Assembly: GCA_964577055.1 (NCBI GenBank)
Contig: CAZNWC010000001.1
Location: 1-64,000 of the forward strand
Length of the DNA: 64,000 nucleotides
From: PNNG01 sp964577055
Lineage (GTDB): Bacteria; Bacteroidota; Bacteroidia; UBA7662
Reading direction: 5' to 3'
Both the position numbers and the translations under genes were made by a program. Numbering within the stretch: the stretch's first letter is position 1; each line of letters starts with the position of its first letter. Positions 37,144 to 47,029 of the stretch are shown here, one piece after another. A model generated the notes under the pieces. That model saw nothing but the letters and a program-made list of their open reading frames with translations, was not told where the DNA came from and searched no databases.

Positions 37144-39216
37144 TCAGGATTCCTGTGTCTGCCCTGGATATTCGATGCGCACGTGGTAAATGCTGTTCAG
37201 CATTTTCTTAAAAAGCTTTTTGATCTTTGAAATATCGCGTAAAGTAATATCCGCATTGATGTACTGATTGTACTGTAACTGTTTGGCAACAATGCCATCC
37301 ACCAAATCTGAGATATTTTGGGCATTCGGGTGTTTGATACTGCGCGATGCTGCCTCCACCGAATCGGCCATCATCAATACCGCCGTTTCTTTGCTAAAGG
37401 GTTTAGGACCCGGATATCGGAACTTCCCTTCGTCTACTTCCAATTCGGGGAAACTGCGTATCTGCGACTGGTAAAAATATTCTACGCGCTGATCACCATG
37501 GTGGGTTCTGATAAAATCGACTACAATTTCAGGCAATCTGTGCTTTTTGGCCAATTCTACCCCATCGAGCACATGGCCGATGATGATTTGCGCACTCTCT
37601 TCGAAAGGCAGGTCGTCGTGCGGATTAGCGGAAGCATGTTGATTTTCTATGAAATAAACGGGATTCGTTAGTTTGCCAATGTCGTGATAAAGCGCTCCCA
37701 CCCGCACCAGCAAAGCATTTCCCCCTATTTCAAAGATGGCTGCCTCAGCCAAATTGGCTACCTGCAAGGTATGTTGAAAGGTGCCTGGGGCTTCGTACGA
37801 CAAACGTCGCAACAAGGGATTATTGGTATCACCCAGCTCCATGAGCGTAACGTCGCTTACAAAGCCGAAAATCCTCTCATAACCAAAAAGCAGTGGAGAT
37901 GCAATGAGTGTAAGGATGGCATTCACAGCAAAATAGCCGTAATAGAGTGGTATTAACTCCCTAAAATCACCTTTGTTGACCAAGGTATAGGCCGTGTAGC
38001 CCAAGGCATACACCAAAAATACGATGCCCGAACTGAGGTAAAATTGAGAACGGTTGCGGATGCTGATGAGGGTAAAAATGGCTGCCATTCCAGCTGCCAG
38101 TTGCAAAACCATAAATTCGGAGGCATAACCCGAAAAAAAGGAGGTTAGTAAAGTAGCTACCAGTGTCACCATCATGGCCAACCATCCGTCAAAAAGTGCC
38201 CTGGTGAGGATGGGCAATACACAAAAGGGAATCAAATAAACCGATGGAATGGCTTTTTTGGTGGCCAAACTGAACAGTGCCACAACCAAAACGATATTCA
38301 GCAAAACCACAGCCAAACGCCTGGTGTCGTCGAAAAGGCCTTTGCGGAAAAAAAACAAATAGGCTACCAGCAAACCCATGATCATGGCCACCAGCAGGGC
38401 CTGCCCCAGCAGCGACCACCACCGCTGCCAGCCTTCGTAGCTTTGGGCCCCTATTTCTTTTTCGAGTGAATTGATCTTGCGGTAGGTATCTTCATACACC
38501 AAGCTGCCCTTGCTCACAATCATTTCACCCTGTTGAACCAAACCAGTGGTTTCGCTTACTGCTTCAAGTAGTTTTACTTTGGCAGATGCAGTAGCCACGG
38601 CATCGTAAACGATGTTTGGTTGAAATTTACGGGTACCAAATAGCCGTAACTGATCTGCCAATACAGGGTCGAGCGTCATTTGTGCAATTTGTGCGTACCA
38701 AGCCTCCATGAGCCTTTCTGCACCCACAAAAAGATCTGAATGAACTGTGATCGGTTTTGTGCTTCGGCTGTTCGAGATGAAAATACTACCGTCTTGTTGC
38801 CTTGGCCCTTCCTGAATGACTCCTTTGGTGTAAAATGTAGCTAGCAGGTCCTGCAGCGGTTGCAGCTCCCCTAAGCTCAGTTTATCGGAAAATTCTTGCT
38901 GTAATACTTGTTGTATTTCCTGCAATTGATTTTCACGCACCTCATAATAAGGTTTGTGATTTTTCAGTACCTTTTTGCGTTCTGCCTCCAGTTGGATTTC
39001 TCCTTTGAGGACTTCAAAATCAAAAGGAGCTATCAGGTCTTTGTAGGTCCATGGCTTGTTGAGTGCGTATTCGTAGCGAAAGGCTATTTTATGCGGCAAC
39101 AAAGCTGTTAATACCACCACTGTAAGCACAAGTAGGCTCCAACGCGCCATTTGGGAACCATGCAGCGTAAAAAACGCTTGCAAATCGAAGATCCATTTGT
39201 GTTTAGCAGAAGGCAT
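37144..39216 (-). CDS. PgpH-like 7TM HD-domain phosphohydrolase (c-di-AMP phosphodiesterase)
   Basis: A 690-residue membrane protein of the 7TMR-HD family: one N-terminal helix (residues ~25-42), an extracytoplasmic 7TMR-HDED domain to about 260, seven membrane segments to about 460, then a cytoplasmic HD domain. The metal motif is LYHDIGKLTNPVYF, with the second histidines in IIIGHVLDGVELAKKHRLP and FIRTHHGDQRVEYFY. Relatives hydrolyse the second messenger c-di-AMP. No diadenylate cyclase is in the window. It runs divergently from the thiolase gene. Confidence 0.92.
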   Translation of the reverse strand: MPSAKHKWIFDLQAFFTLHGSQMARWSLLVLTVVVLTALLPHKIAFRYEYALNKPWTYKDLIAPFDFEVLKGEIQLEAERKKVLKNHKPYYEVRENQLQEIQQVLQQEFSDKLSLGELQPLQDLLATFYTKGVIQEGPRQQDGSIFISNSRSTKPITVHSDLFVGAERLMEAWYAQIAQMTLDPVLADQLRLFGTRKFQPNIVYDAVATASAKVKLLEAVSETTGLVQQGEMIVSKGSLVYEDTYRKINSLEKEIGAQSYEGWQRWWSLLGQALLVAMIMGLLVAYLFFFRKGLFDDTRRLAVVLLNIVLVVALFSLATKKAIPSVYLIPFCVLPILTRALFDGWLAMMVTLVATLLTSFFSGYASEFMVLQLAAGMAAIFTLISIRNRSQFYLSSGIVFLVYALGYTAYTLVNKGDFRELIPLYYGYFAVNAILTLIASPLLFGYERIFGFVSDVTLMELGDTNNPLLRRLSYEAPGTFQHTLQVANLAEAAIFEIGGNALLVRVGALYHDIGKLTNPVYFIENQHASANPHDDLPFEESAQIIIGHVLDGVELAKKHRLPEIVVDFIRTHHGDQRVEYFYQSQIRSFPELEVDEGKFRYPGPKPFSKETAVLMMADSVEAASRSIKHPNAQNISDLVDGIVAKQLQYNQYINADITLRDISKIKKLFKKMLNSIYHVRIEYPGQTQES

Positions 39217-39244
39217 AGCCGGATGCAGCAGGGTGAATAAAACG

Positions 39245-39252
39245 TAACTTTG
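39245..39252 (+). promoter_or_regulatory. Possible Bacteroidota -7 box (TAACTTTG) upstream of the thiolase gene
   Basis: An exact match to TAnnTTTG, 39 bp before the ATG, in the 74-bp divergent spacer. No convincing -33 element is seen. Confidence 0.35.
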
Positions 39253-39290
39253 GGCCGCAAGTTAAACTGAATTGCTTAAAAATCCGTGAT

Positions 39291-40469
39291 ATGAAAGAAG
39301 TGTATATTGTGGCAGCAGCCAGAACGCCTATCGGAAGCTTTAATGGTGCACTCGCCAATGTATCGGCACCCCAATTGGGCGCTATTGCCATCAAAAAAGC
39401 CATGGAACAAGTGCATCTTGACCCTGCACGGGTAGATGAAGTGTACATGGGCAATGTGATCAGCGCCAATGTGGGGCAAGCGCCAGCAACCCAAGCAGCT
39501 ATTTATGCAGGCATTGCCAACACTACCCCTTTTACCACGGTGAATAAAGTTTGTGCCAGCGGTATGAAAGCCATCATGTTAGGTGCACAAAGCATTCAGC
39601 TTGGTCAATATGAAGTGGTTGTTGCCGGCGGCATGGAAAGCATGAGCAACGTTCCCTACTATCTCGACAAATACAGAAACGGCGGCCGTTTGGGCCACGG
39701 ACAAGTGATTGATGGCATTTTGCGTGATGGTTTGACCGACGTTTACAACAACTACCATATGGGGAATGCTGCTGAGTTATGTGCCAGCGAACACCAAATC
39801 AGTCGTGAAGCGCAGGATGCTTACGCCATTAATTCCTACAAACGTGCCGCTGCAGCTTGGGAAGCAGGCAAATTCGATCGTGAAATTGCACCTGTTGAAA
39901 TCCAGGTAAAAGGCAAAGATGCCGTGTTGGTACGCGAAGATGAGGATTTTCGCAAGGTAAGTTTCGACAAAATCCCCGGCTTGCGACCTGTATTCGATAA
40001 AAATGGCACGGTAACCGCCGCAAATGCCTCTAACCTCAACGATGGTGCATCGGCAGTTGTGCTGATGAGCAAAGAAAAGGCAGAAGCACTGGGCATCAAG
40101 CCGATTGCCCGCATTTTGGGATATGCCGACGCCCAACAAGCCCCCGAATGGTTTACCACAGCTCCTGCTAAAGCCATACCACTGGCCATGGCGCGCGCTG
40201 GTGTAAAGGCGGAAGAGGTAGATTTTTACGAGATCAACGAAGCCTTCTCGGTGGTTTGTTTGGCCAACAATCAATTGCTTGGACTAAACCCAGAGCGGGT
40301 AAATGTGTATGGTGGTGGTGTGTCGATAGGCCACCCTATTGGCAGTTCAGGTTCACGGATTGTGGCTACCTTGTGTAGTGTTTTGCACCAGGAGGGTGGC
40401 CGCATCGGTGTTGCAGGTATCTGCAATGGAGGTGGAGGTGCAAGTGCGATGGTAATCGAAAAAATGTAA
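39291..40469 (+). CDS. Acetyl-CoA C-acetyltransferase (thiolase)
   Basis: A 392-residue thiolase that condenses two acetyl-CoA or cleaves 3-ketoacyl-CoA. The acyl-carrying Cys is residue 88 in TVNKVCASGMKAI. The other active-site parts are NEAFSVV, GGGVSIGHPIGSSGSR with the catalytic His, and the second Cys in GICNGGGGASAMV. The length is standard for the biosynthetic tetramer type. It is monocistronic: a strong terminator follows, and it is divergent from pgpH. Confidence 0.93.
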   Translation: MKEVYIVAAARTPIGSFNGALANVSAPQLGAIAIKKAMEQVHLDPARVDEVYMGNVISANVGQAPATQAAIYAGIANTTPFTTVNKVCASGMKAIMLGAQSIQLGQYEVVVAGGMESMSNVPYYLDKYRNGGRLGHGQVIDGILRDGLTDVYNNYHMGNAAELCASEHQISREAQDAYAINSYKRAAAAWEAGKFDREIAPVEIQVKGKDAVLVREDEDFRKVSFDKIPGLRPVFDKNGTVTAANASNLNDGASAVVLMSKEKAEALGIKPIARILGYADAQQAPEWFTTAPAKAIPLAMARAGVKAEEVDFYEINEAFSVVCLANNQLLGLNPERVNVYGGGVSIGHPIGSSGSRIVATLCSVLHQEGGRIGVAGICNGGGGASAMVIEKM

Positions 40470-40487
40470 TGTCATTTTTTTAGCGCT

Positions 40488-40509
40488 GGGGGCTTCGGCC
40501 CCCTTTTTT
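40488..40509 (+). terminator. Intrinsic terminator after the thiolase gene
   Basis: Stem GGGGGC/GCCCCC on a TTCG tetraloop, followed by six T, about 20 bp after the stop codon. Confidence 0.9.
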
Positions 40510-40552
40510 ATTGTAGGAAATTCTTAGCTTAGAAGGCTCATAACATTCGAAC

Positions 40553-42165
40553 TTGACAACTAAGCTAAACAATCGACAAATCAATATTTGGAGCGCTCTG
40601 GTTGGGGGGAATTTTACTTTTTTACCACTGGTTTTGTTTTTTGGCAACAAACGGAATTATCCAAAAGCCAATAACAGCAACAGTTAGAATCGGAAGCGAA
40701 AGCCCTTGCAGGCCGATTGGAAAGTTTGTTGGCGCGTCCATATTGGCTGGGCAAACCAATGGTGGATTTTATTGATCGGTGTAAAAGCAAGTGTAGGCGC
40801 GGCTTTGGCGGTGCGCAACTTGTTGGGGCATCCACTCATGCCGCAGAAACAAGTGGACAAGCAAATCTACGCACACCAAGAACTCAACACCGTTTATAAC
40901 GAAACCATCGCACGGATCAGTGATGGTTTTGCATCTATTGACCAGGCTGGTATTGTGCAAATCTGCAACAAGCAAATGGCCAAGCTGTTCGGCCAAGAAG
41001 CGGATGAACTTGTAAATAAATCGCTTTTCACAAGCATTGAGGGCTTTGACAAAAGTCCTTTGGGCATGGCGATTATGGCTTCCATTAAAAATGGCAAGGG
41101 CCAAGCCCTGCCTGTGCAGCGCAAAGGTGACTTGAAATGGTTTGATGTTTCATTGTATCCAGGCTCACATGGACTGTCACTGTTTGCAAAAGACATCACC
41201 AAAGAAGAAGAAGTACTCCGCTTGTTGGAGTTGACAAACCAAGTAGCTCGTATTGGCGGATGGGAATACTTACCAAATGAAAATCGTTTGCATTTGAGTA
41301 GGACTGCAAGCGACCTTTTGCAATTGGCCGATAACCAATTGTCGCTGGATGCACTCGAGACCTATTTTGGCGAGCGTGCAAACGAAATCATTACGGGCTT
41401 ACAAGAACTTCAAAAGACAAAAGGTCACTTCGATATTGAGTTGCCCATCATCAAACAAAAAAACAAACCCTTTTGGGTGAAAATTATTGCCGAGAGCACA
41501 CAGGACAACAGAAGCGGCACCCGTATTTTGGGCACTTTACAAGACATTCAAAGCCGTATGTTGTTTCAAGAAAAAATGGCAGATACGGCGCAGCAGTACA
41601 GGAATTTGTTTGATTTGACACCTGTGCCCATGTGGACTTTTGACGCCAGAACTTTCAAGGTAATTGCAGCAAATTCTGCCGCCGCCAAAGAATACGGATA
41701 TGAACAATCGGAGTTGATTGCCCGCCCTATCTCTCAAATGTTTTCGCCAGGGGTATTTTCGCAATTTTTAAAGCAGCTGGCAACCCAAAGTAGCAAAGCA
41801 CTTATTTCGGAGCACCGTCGCAAGAATGGTCAATTGATGTATGGGAGATGTATTTCACGGAAATTGAACATGAAAAAAACAAAGCTTATGTGTTGCTTGC
41901 ACGTGATATCACCGAGCGTTTGAACAATATGCGGGCGATTGAATCGCAAAACCAACGCCTCAGAGAAATTGCCTGGATGCAATCGCACAAAGTGAGGGCC
42001 CCTTTGGCCCGTATCTTGGCCATTGCGCAACTGGTTGAGCCAGAGTATTTCGACCCTAACCACGACAAACATCTCATCGATGAAATTTGCAAGTCGGCAC
42101 ACGAACTTGACCAAATTCTCATGGAGATTGTGCAGCGTACCGAAAACAACGGAAAAGAGAAATAA
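40553..42165 (+). pseudogene. Decayed PAS-domain sensor gene (frameshifts at both ends)
   Basis: One long frame (40706-41923) carries three PAS domains: ARISDGFASIDQAGIVQICN, then ARIGGWEYLPNENRLHLS, then YRNLFDLTPVPMWTFDARTF. It derails after HRRKNGQLM. The expected continuation, EMYFTEIEHEKNKAYVLLAR and ITERLNNMRAIESQNQRL, is found in another frame from 41848, so about one base has been lost near 41838-41846. Upstream, coding-like sequence (WQQTELSKSQ, stop, QQQLESEAKALAGRLESLLA) lies in yet another frame. The C-terminus has a DHp-like QSHKVRAPLARILAIAQLVE with no ATPase domain after it. Sequencing error could explain one shift but hardly all. Confidence 0.8.
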
Positions 42166-42415
42166 GCCTAGCAGGTATTTCATACCAAAAGCAGCATTTA
42201 CTTCCATAGCGAAAGAGGCTGCGCCTTGTGCAGGAATTATTTCAATGTGAGCGTATAGGCGCCCAAGTGCTACAAAAATGGCGGATCTTCAGCACGCGCC
42301 AATCTTTATACCCCCACCAGCATAACCGCATCGCGCTGGGCTCGGCCAGATACAATGGAGGACGCGCTGCCATGCAGTTCTTCATCCCATGCTGCAACAG
42401 CAGTTCATTTGCTGC

Positions 42416-43330
42416 TCATTTGCCTTTTCGTTCAATCACCATGAGGACATACTTCTTATCGGCGGCAAATTGTTTCGGCTCTCCAATGGCCATGAGTTTA
42501 TTTGATTTGTTCAGTATAAGCGGCCACAAATCTGCGAAGGCAAAATGAACTCCAGGTGCTTTTACATTCAGCTTTTCAATGCCATACTCCACTATCGGAA
42601 TCAAAATTTGTGTGCCCCAATGATGCACATAAGCAATGGTTGGCAAGATGTTGGGCGTAATGTCGGTTTGTACCTGCAATTCAAAACCATGCTCTTCTAA
42701 TTGACGCACAAAAGCATCCCAATAATGACCACTTTTTTCGGCTGCAGCACCTGATCGAAAATAATCGCAAGCAATCCATCTGCCATCCTTTGCCAACAAT
42801 TGGTCAATGATTGGCAAAGCTCTTTTAAGATCGAGATATTGCAGCGATTCGGAAGTAATGATGGTACCAAAAGCGCCTGCCTTTCCAGCCACCTCAATGT
42901 CCTCGAATTTACACTCAAGCAATTCATTTGGGTAATTGGCGCGGATATGGCGGGCTTGATTGGTATCGGGTGTAAGCCCCATGGCGTTGACACCACGGCG
43001 GTTCAACACTCCCAACAGCCCCCCCATGCCACATCCAACATCCAAAATCGGCAGGTCGGTACGAACCACCAAGTCGGCCAACAAATTGGCGTAGCGCTCC
43101 TGCGCTTCGTAAATCATGTTTAAACTAATGTCCTGTGGCTTCACTTCCGGGTTATCGAAATAACCATAATGCAAATGATCTCCGGGCAACAAGCGATGGT
43201 ACAATTTCAATTGAGCATCGTCGTATACCCGAGCCCGCCTTTTGCGGTTCCGCTGTAAATAATAAATACGTACCCAATTCAATGGATTGATCAATCGCAA
43301 GGCCAAGGCCCTGAATGGTCTGTTTGACAT
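42416..43330 (-). CDS. Class I SAM-dependent methyltransferase
   Basis: A 304-residue methyltransferase of the cyclopropane synthase-like group. Motif I is LPILDVGCGMGGLLGVL, motif post-I GLTPDTNQARHI, and a middle motif TIITSESLQYLDLKRAL. The N-terminus has HRLLPGDHLHYGYFDNPE, seen in methyltransferases acting on lipids or small secondary substrates. The substrate cannot be read. The gene is alone between the decayed PAS sensor and a gene-poor spacer. Between 42166 and 42415 I see no gene. Confidence 0.85.
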   Translation of the reverse strand: MSNRPFRALALRLINPLNWVRIYYLQRNRKRRARVYDDAQLKLYHRLLPGDHLHYGYFDNPEVKPQDISLNMIYEAQERYANLLADLVVRTDLPILDVGCGMGGLLGVLNRRGVNAMGLTPDTNQARHIRANYPNELLECKFEDIEVAGKAGAFGTIITSESLQYLDLKRALPIIDQLLAKDGRWIACDYFRSGAAAEKSGHYWDAFVRQLEEHGFELQVQTDITPNILPTIAYVHHWGTQILIPIVEYGIEKLNVKAPGVHFAFADLWPLILNKSNKLMAIGEPKQFAADKKYVLMVIERKGK

Positions 43331-43685
43331 ACAACAAGCTTAAAGCCGAAGGTTTAGGTAAAACACGGTACAAGGGCTCGTATTTTCTGGCGACAAACTA
43401 ACGAAAAATAAGTGCTATTGGCTACTACTACCCACCATCAAAATTTTTAGCCGTCACACCGCTATTTCGGTGTTCATGCCTGCTTTTGTCCATATGGTGC
43501 CTCCTGTTGTACGAGAGATTGCCACAACAGGCATTTGCCCAACCAACGATTTGAATAACCACCTTGCGTACCACCTACAAGCTTGCATGGTACACACCAA
43601 AAAGATTGATGAATAGAAAAAAGATGTAATTATCCTTTTGGGATGAGATAAAATCTTTGCCAAAAATTTTACCGAATTTGGCAGC
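43331..43685. other. Spacer with no recognised gene
   Basis: Divergent spacer between the methyltransferase and the serine hydrolase. It contains a small hairpin (CACCG/CGGTG near 43456-43471) and no open frame with family signatures. It must hold both promoters, but no clear -33/-7 pair was found. Confidence 0.5.
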
Positions 43686-45203
43686 ATGAAACGTATCCTT
43701 CTATTGCTCAACGGCCTCTTTTGGTTGGGACTTAGTCATGCCCAGGTCGATTTGAAAAAGTTAGACGCTTATCTTGAACAAGCGCGCAAAGACTGGAAAA
43801 CCCCAGGCATGGCCATCGGCATTGTGAAAGACGGCAAGCTGGTATTTGCCAAAGGTTATGGCGAAAAAGAAGTGGGCAAGGGCGAAAAACCCGATGCGAA
43901 CACCCTTTTTGCCATTGCATCAAACTCCAAAGCTTTTACATCCGCTGCTATTGCCCTGTTGGTACAAGAAGGCAAGTTGAAATGGGACACCAAGGTGAAG
44001 GACGTCCTCCCTTACTTTGAAGTATACGACCCTCTTATCAGTCAGATGGTGACCATACGTGACCTCCTCAGCCACCGTGTGGGCTTAGGCACTTTCAGCG
44101 GCGATGTGATGTGGTACCGTTCGGAGCTTACGGCCGAAGAAATGGTAAAACGCGCCCAATACATCGAAAAAGCCTTTGAATTCCGCGCTGGTTACGGCTA
44201 TTCCAACGTGATGTACATCACTGCCGGCGAGGTGATTCGGGTGGTGAGCGGCAAAAGCTGGGGCGAGTTCATCCACGAGCGTTTTTTACAGCCGCTCGGC
44301 ATGAACCGCAGCGTATACACCTTAACCGATATGCGCGCCAAAGGCAATTACGCCACCCCACACAATTACAGCGAAGGCCAAAACCTTCCCATCCCCTGGG
44401 TGAGTTGGGAAACCGTGGCTGCCACGGGCGGCTTGCTCAGCTCGGTGAACGACCTCAGCCAATGGCTCATTTTTAACATGAATCACGGTATTGTGGGCAA
44501 GGACACGCTTTTTACCCGCGCATCGCGTAACCTCATGTGGACCCCGCACAACAATTCGGTGCCCGACCATTTGAATCCCAAAAAAGTCACCAGCTTTTCG
44601 GGTTATGGCTTGGGTTGGCAGCTCAGCGATTACAAAGGTCACTTCCGCGTGCACCATACCGGCGGCTACGACGGCATGATTTCGGCCATTCAAATGTTCC
44701 CCGACCAGAAATTGGGCATCATCCTGCTCACAAACGGCTTGCGGGCGCCCCTTTCGGCCATTCCCAATTACATCGCCGATGCTTTTTTGACCGGTAAAAA
44801 CGAGCGCGACTGGTCGAAAGAACAGCTCGCCTTTACCGAACGCCGCGAAAAAGCCGATACCCGCGTGGCCGACCGCCGTGCGGCACGTGTGCTCAACACC
44901 CAGCCGGCGCTGAAAAAAGAAGCCATGGTAGGTGCCTATGTTTGTCCGTTTTACGGCAAAATCACCATAAGCCCAGCCGGCGAAAACCTGGAAATCAACT
45001 TTGAGCATACACCATCTTACAAAGCTACCCTCCGCCACTGGCACCACGATGTATGGGAAATGGTGTGGAACGAACCACAAGCCTGGTTCAGCCATGCCAC
45101 CGTGCAGTTTGTATTCGACAACAACCTCAAGGTGCAACGCCTGCAATTCGATGTGCCGAACGACGATATTTTCTTTGACGAGCTCAATCCCAAGAAACAA
45201 TAA
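43686..45203 (+). CDS. Serine hydrolase of the class C beta-lactamase / DD-peptidase superfamily
   Basis: A 505-residue secreted protein with a signal peptide ending SHAQ near residue 20. The penicillin-binding fold motifs are S79-x-x-K82 in ASNSKAF, YxN as GYGYSNVMYI, and the third motif as HHTGGYDG. After about residue 380 there is a DUF3471-like C-terminal domain that ends with FELNPKK-like DELNPKK. Proteins with this layout are usually peptidases or esterases of the envelope, not true beta-lactamases, and the substrate is unknown. It is followed by a biotin carboxylase gene after 48 bp, an odd pairing that may be chance. Confidence 0.88.
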   Translation: MKRILLLLNGLFWLGLSHAQVDLKKLDAYLEQARKDWKTPGMAIGIVKDGKLVFAKGYGEKEVGKGEKPDANTLFAIASNSKAFTSAAIALLVQEGKLKWDTKVKDVLPYFEVYDPLISQMVTIRDLLSHRVGLGTFSGDVMWYRSELTAEEMVKRAQYIEKAFEFRAGYGYSNVMYITAGEVIRVVSGKSWGEFIHERFLQPLGMNRSVYTLTDMRAKGNYATPHNYSEGQNLPIPWVSWETVAATGGLLSSVNDLSQWLIFNMNHGIVGKDTLFTRASRNLMWTPHNNSVPDHLNPKKVTSFSGYGLGWQLSDYKGHFRVHHTGGYDGMISAIQMFPDQKLGIILLTNGLRAPLSAIPNYIADAFLTGKNERDWSKEQLAFTERREKADTRVADRRAARVLNTQPALKKEAMVGAYVCPFYGKITISPAGENLEINFEHTPSYKATLRHWHHDVWEMVWNEPQAWFSHATVQFVFDNNLKVQRLQFDVPNDDIFFDELNPKKQ

Positions 45204-45251
45204 GCCGCACCAAGCAGCCTAGGCTGTAATTTAGCAAACCAAATTATCCTC

Positions 45252-46763
45252 ATGCCCAAAATCAAAAAACTGCTGGTTGCCAACCGCGGTGAAATTGCCC
45301 TCCGGGTGATGCGCACTGCCCGCGAAATGGGCATCAGCACCGTTGCCGTTTATTCAGAAGCCGACCGGCTGAGTCCCCATGTGCTGTTTGCCGACGAGGC
45401 CTACCTCATTGGTCCGCCCCCCAGCAGCCAAAGTTACCTGCGTGGCGACTACCTCATTGAGTTGTGCAAGCGCTATGGCGTTGATGCCATCCACCCGGGC
45501 TATGGCTTTTTGAGCGAAAATGCCGGCTTTGCCCGGGCGGTGGAGCAGGCTGGACTCATTTTGGTGGGACCATCGGCCCTTAGCATGGACCTGATGGGCA
45601 ATAAACTTTCGGCCAAGCATGCCGTGCAAGACTTCAATATTCCTATGGTTCCTGGTACGCCGGGCGCCATCAGCGATGTGCAGGAAGCGGCTAAAATTGC
45701 CCGTGAAATCGGCTTTCCGGTGCTGCTCAAAGCGGCTGCCGGTGGCGGTGGCAAGGGCATGCGCGTGGTGAATGCTTTCGAAGAGTTTGAAGAACAATTG
45801 CGCCTGGCACAAAGCGAGGCCCGCTCGGCTTTTGGCGACGATGCCGTTTTTATAGAAAAATACATTGGCTCGCCCCGCCACATCGAAATACAGATCATGG
45901 GCGACCAGCATGGCAATGTGGTTTATCTGTTCGAACGAGAATGCAGCATTCAGCGCCGCCACCAAAAGTTGGTGGAAGAAGCGCCATCGAGCTGCCTTAC
46001 TCCTGAAATCCGCCAGGCAATGGGCGAAGCGGCCGTGCGCGTGGCCAAGGCCTGTGGCTATTATGGTGCTGGTACGGTGGAGTTTTTGGTGGATGAACAG
46101 CTGAACTTCTACTTCCTCGAGATGAACACCCGCCTGCAGGTGGAGCACCCGGTAACCGAACTCATCACCGGCTTGGACTTGGTGCGCTTGCAGATTTTGG
46201 TGGCCGAGGGTGAAAAATTACCCTTCAAACAGGAAGATTTGCGCATCCACGGTCATGCCATCGAATTGCGGGTGTGTGCCGAAGATCCGCGCAACAACTT
46301 CCTGCCCGACATTGGCAAATTGGAGCGATATATCCGTCCCCAAGGCACAGGCGTGCGGGTGGATGACGGCTACGAGCAAGGCATGGACATCCCCATCCAC
46401 TATGACCCCATGATTGCCAAGTTGGTGGTGCATGCCGAAACCCGTGAGTTGGCCATGGACCGCATGTTGCGCGCTATTGCCGAGTACGACATCCGCGGTT
46501 TTGCCACTACCCTGCCATTTGGTGCCTTTGTGATGCAGCACGAGGCTTTCCGTACCGGACATTTTGATACCAAGTTCATTGAAAAATACTTCAAACCCGA
46601 AATGCTCGACAGCCAACACGACGAACTGGCCGAAGTAGCCGCTTTGGCCACGGTGTTGTTCGCGAACATGGCTCCCAAAAAAGCTGGAGCGACGGCCGTT
46701 TCAACCGGTGGCAGCACCGATACCGGTGGCATGAATGCCTGGCGGATGCGGCGCGGGTTTTAG
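45252..46763 (+). CDS. Acyl-CoA carboxylase biotin carboxylase subunit
   Basis: A 503-residue ATP-grasp enzyme that carboxylates biotin with bicarbonate and ATP. It opens KKLLVANRGEIALRVMRTA, and shows HPGYGFLSENAGFA, the glycine-rich ATP loop AAGGGGKGMRVV, RECSIQRRHQKLVEEAP, and FLEMNTRLQVEHPVTE. It is about 50 residues longer than AccC, with a tail rich in Ala, Gly and Thr (STGGSTDTGGMNAW) and no biotinyl-Lys motif. It therefore depends on a separate biotin carrier. No carrier or carboxyltransferase gene is adjacent, so whether it serves acetyl-CoA or propionyl/methylcrotonyl-CoA carboxylase cannot be decided. Confidence 0.92.
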   Translation: MPKIKKLLVANRGEIALRVMRTAREMGISTVAVYSEADRLSPHVLFADEAYLIGPPPSSQSYLRGDYLIELCKRYGVDAIHPGYGFLSENAGFARAVEQAGLILVGPSALSMDLMGNKLSAKHAVQDFNIPMVPGTPGAISDVQEAAKIAREIGFPVLLKAAAGGGGKGMRVVNAFEEFEEQLRLAQSEARSAFGDDAVFIEKYIGSPRHIEIQIMGDQHGNVVYLFERECSIQRRHQKLVEEAPSSCLTPEIRQAMGEAAVRVAKACGYYGAGTVEFLVDEQLNFYFLEMNTRLQVEHPVTELITGLDLVRLQILVAEGEKLPFKQEDLRIHGHAIELRVCAEDPRNNFLPDIGKLERYIRPQGTGVRVDDGYEQGMDIPIHYDPMIAKLVVHAETRELAMDRMLRAIAEYDIRGFATTLPFGAFVMQHEAFRTGHFDTKFIEKYFKPEMLDSQHDELAEVAALATVLFANMAPKKAGATAVSTGGSTDTGGMNAWRMRRGF

Positions 46764-47029
46764 GACTGAACCAAGGCTTCACCAACCAAAAACGCTGGCT
46801 TTTTAACCGCAGAGGCGCAGAGGTTTTATAGCTGACCAAAGGCTGATGCCGTATTTGCAGCATTTTAAGCTCGAAAAGGCTTTTTGGAGGTGCAGGCACC
46901 AGCTGTACGCAAACCGCGAGGAAGCGGAGCCAGTTGCTGCCATTGCTGCACACTGTCAGCTGAGGACGCAGAGATAAGCCTACGGCTCTTGTTGTACCGA
47001 TATTGAATAAAAGATAATTGAAAAGAACG
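46764..47029. other. Spacer with CGCAGAG words, no gene
   Basis: No open frame with family signatures. CCGCAGAGGCGCAGAGG at 46807-46823 and a further GACGCAGAG near 46967 belong to a repeated word also seen near 56730-56755. Confidence 0.5.

Noticed and set aside
42166..42415. Possible gene remnant between the PAS pseudogene and the methyltransferase
   Set aside because: Short minus-strand translations look coding-like in places but match no family I know and are broken by stops.
43454..43711. 85-codon minus-strand frame in the spacer before the serine hydrolase
   Set aside because: It overlaps the start of that gene on the other strand and has no recognised features.
43686..45203. Possible antibiotic resistance beta-lactamase
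   Set aside because: The SxxK/YxN/HxG fold plus a DUF3471-like tail is typical of housekeeping serine hydrolases; nothing points to resistance.
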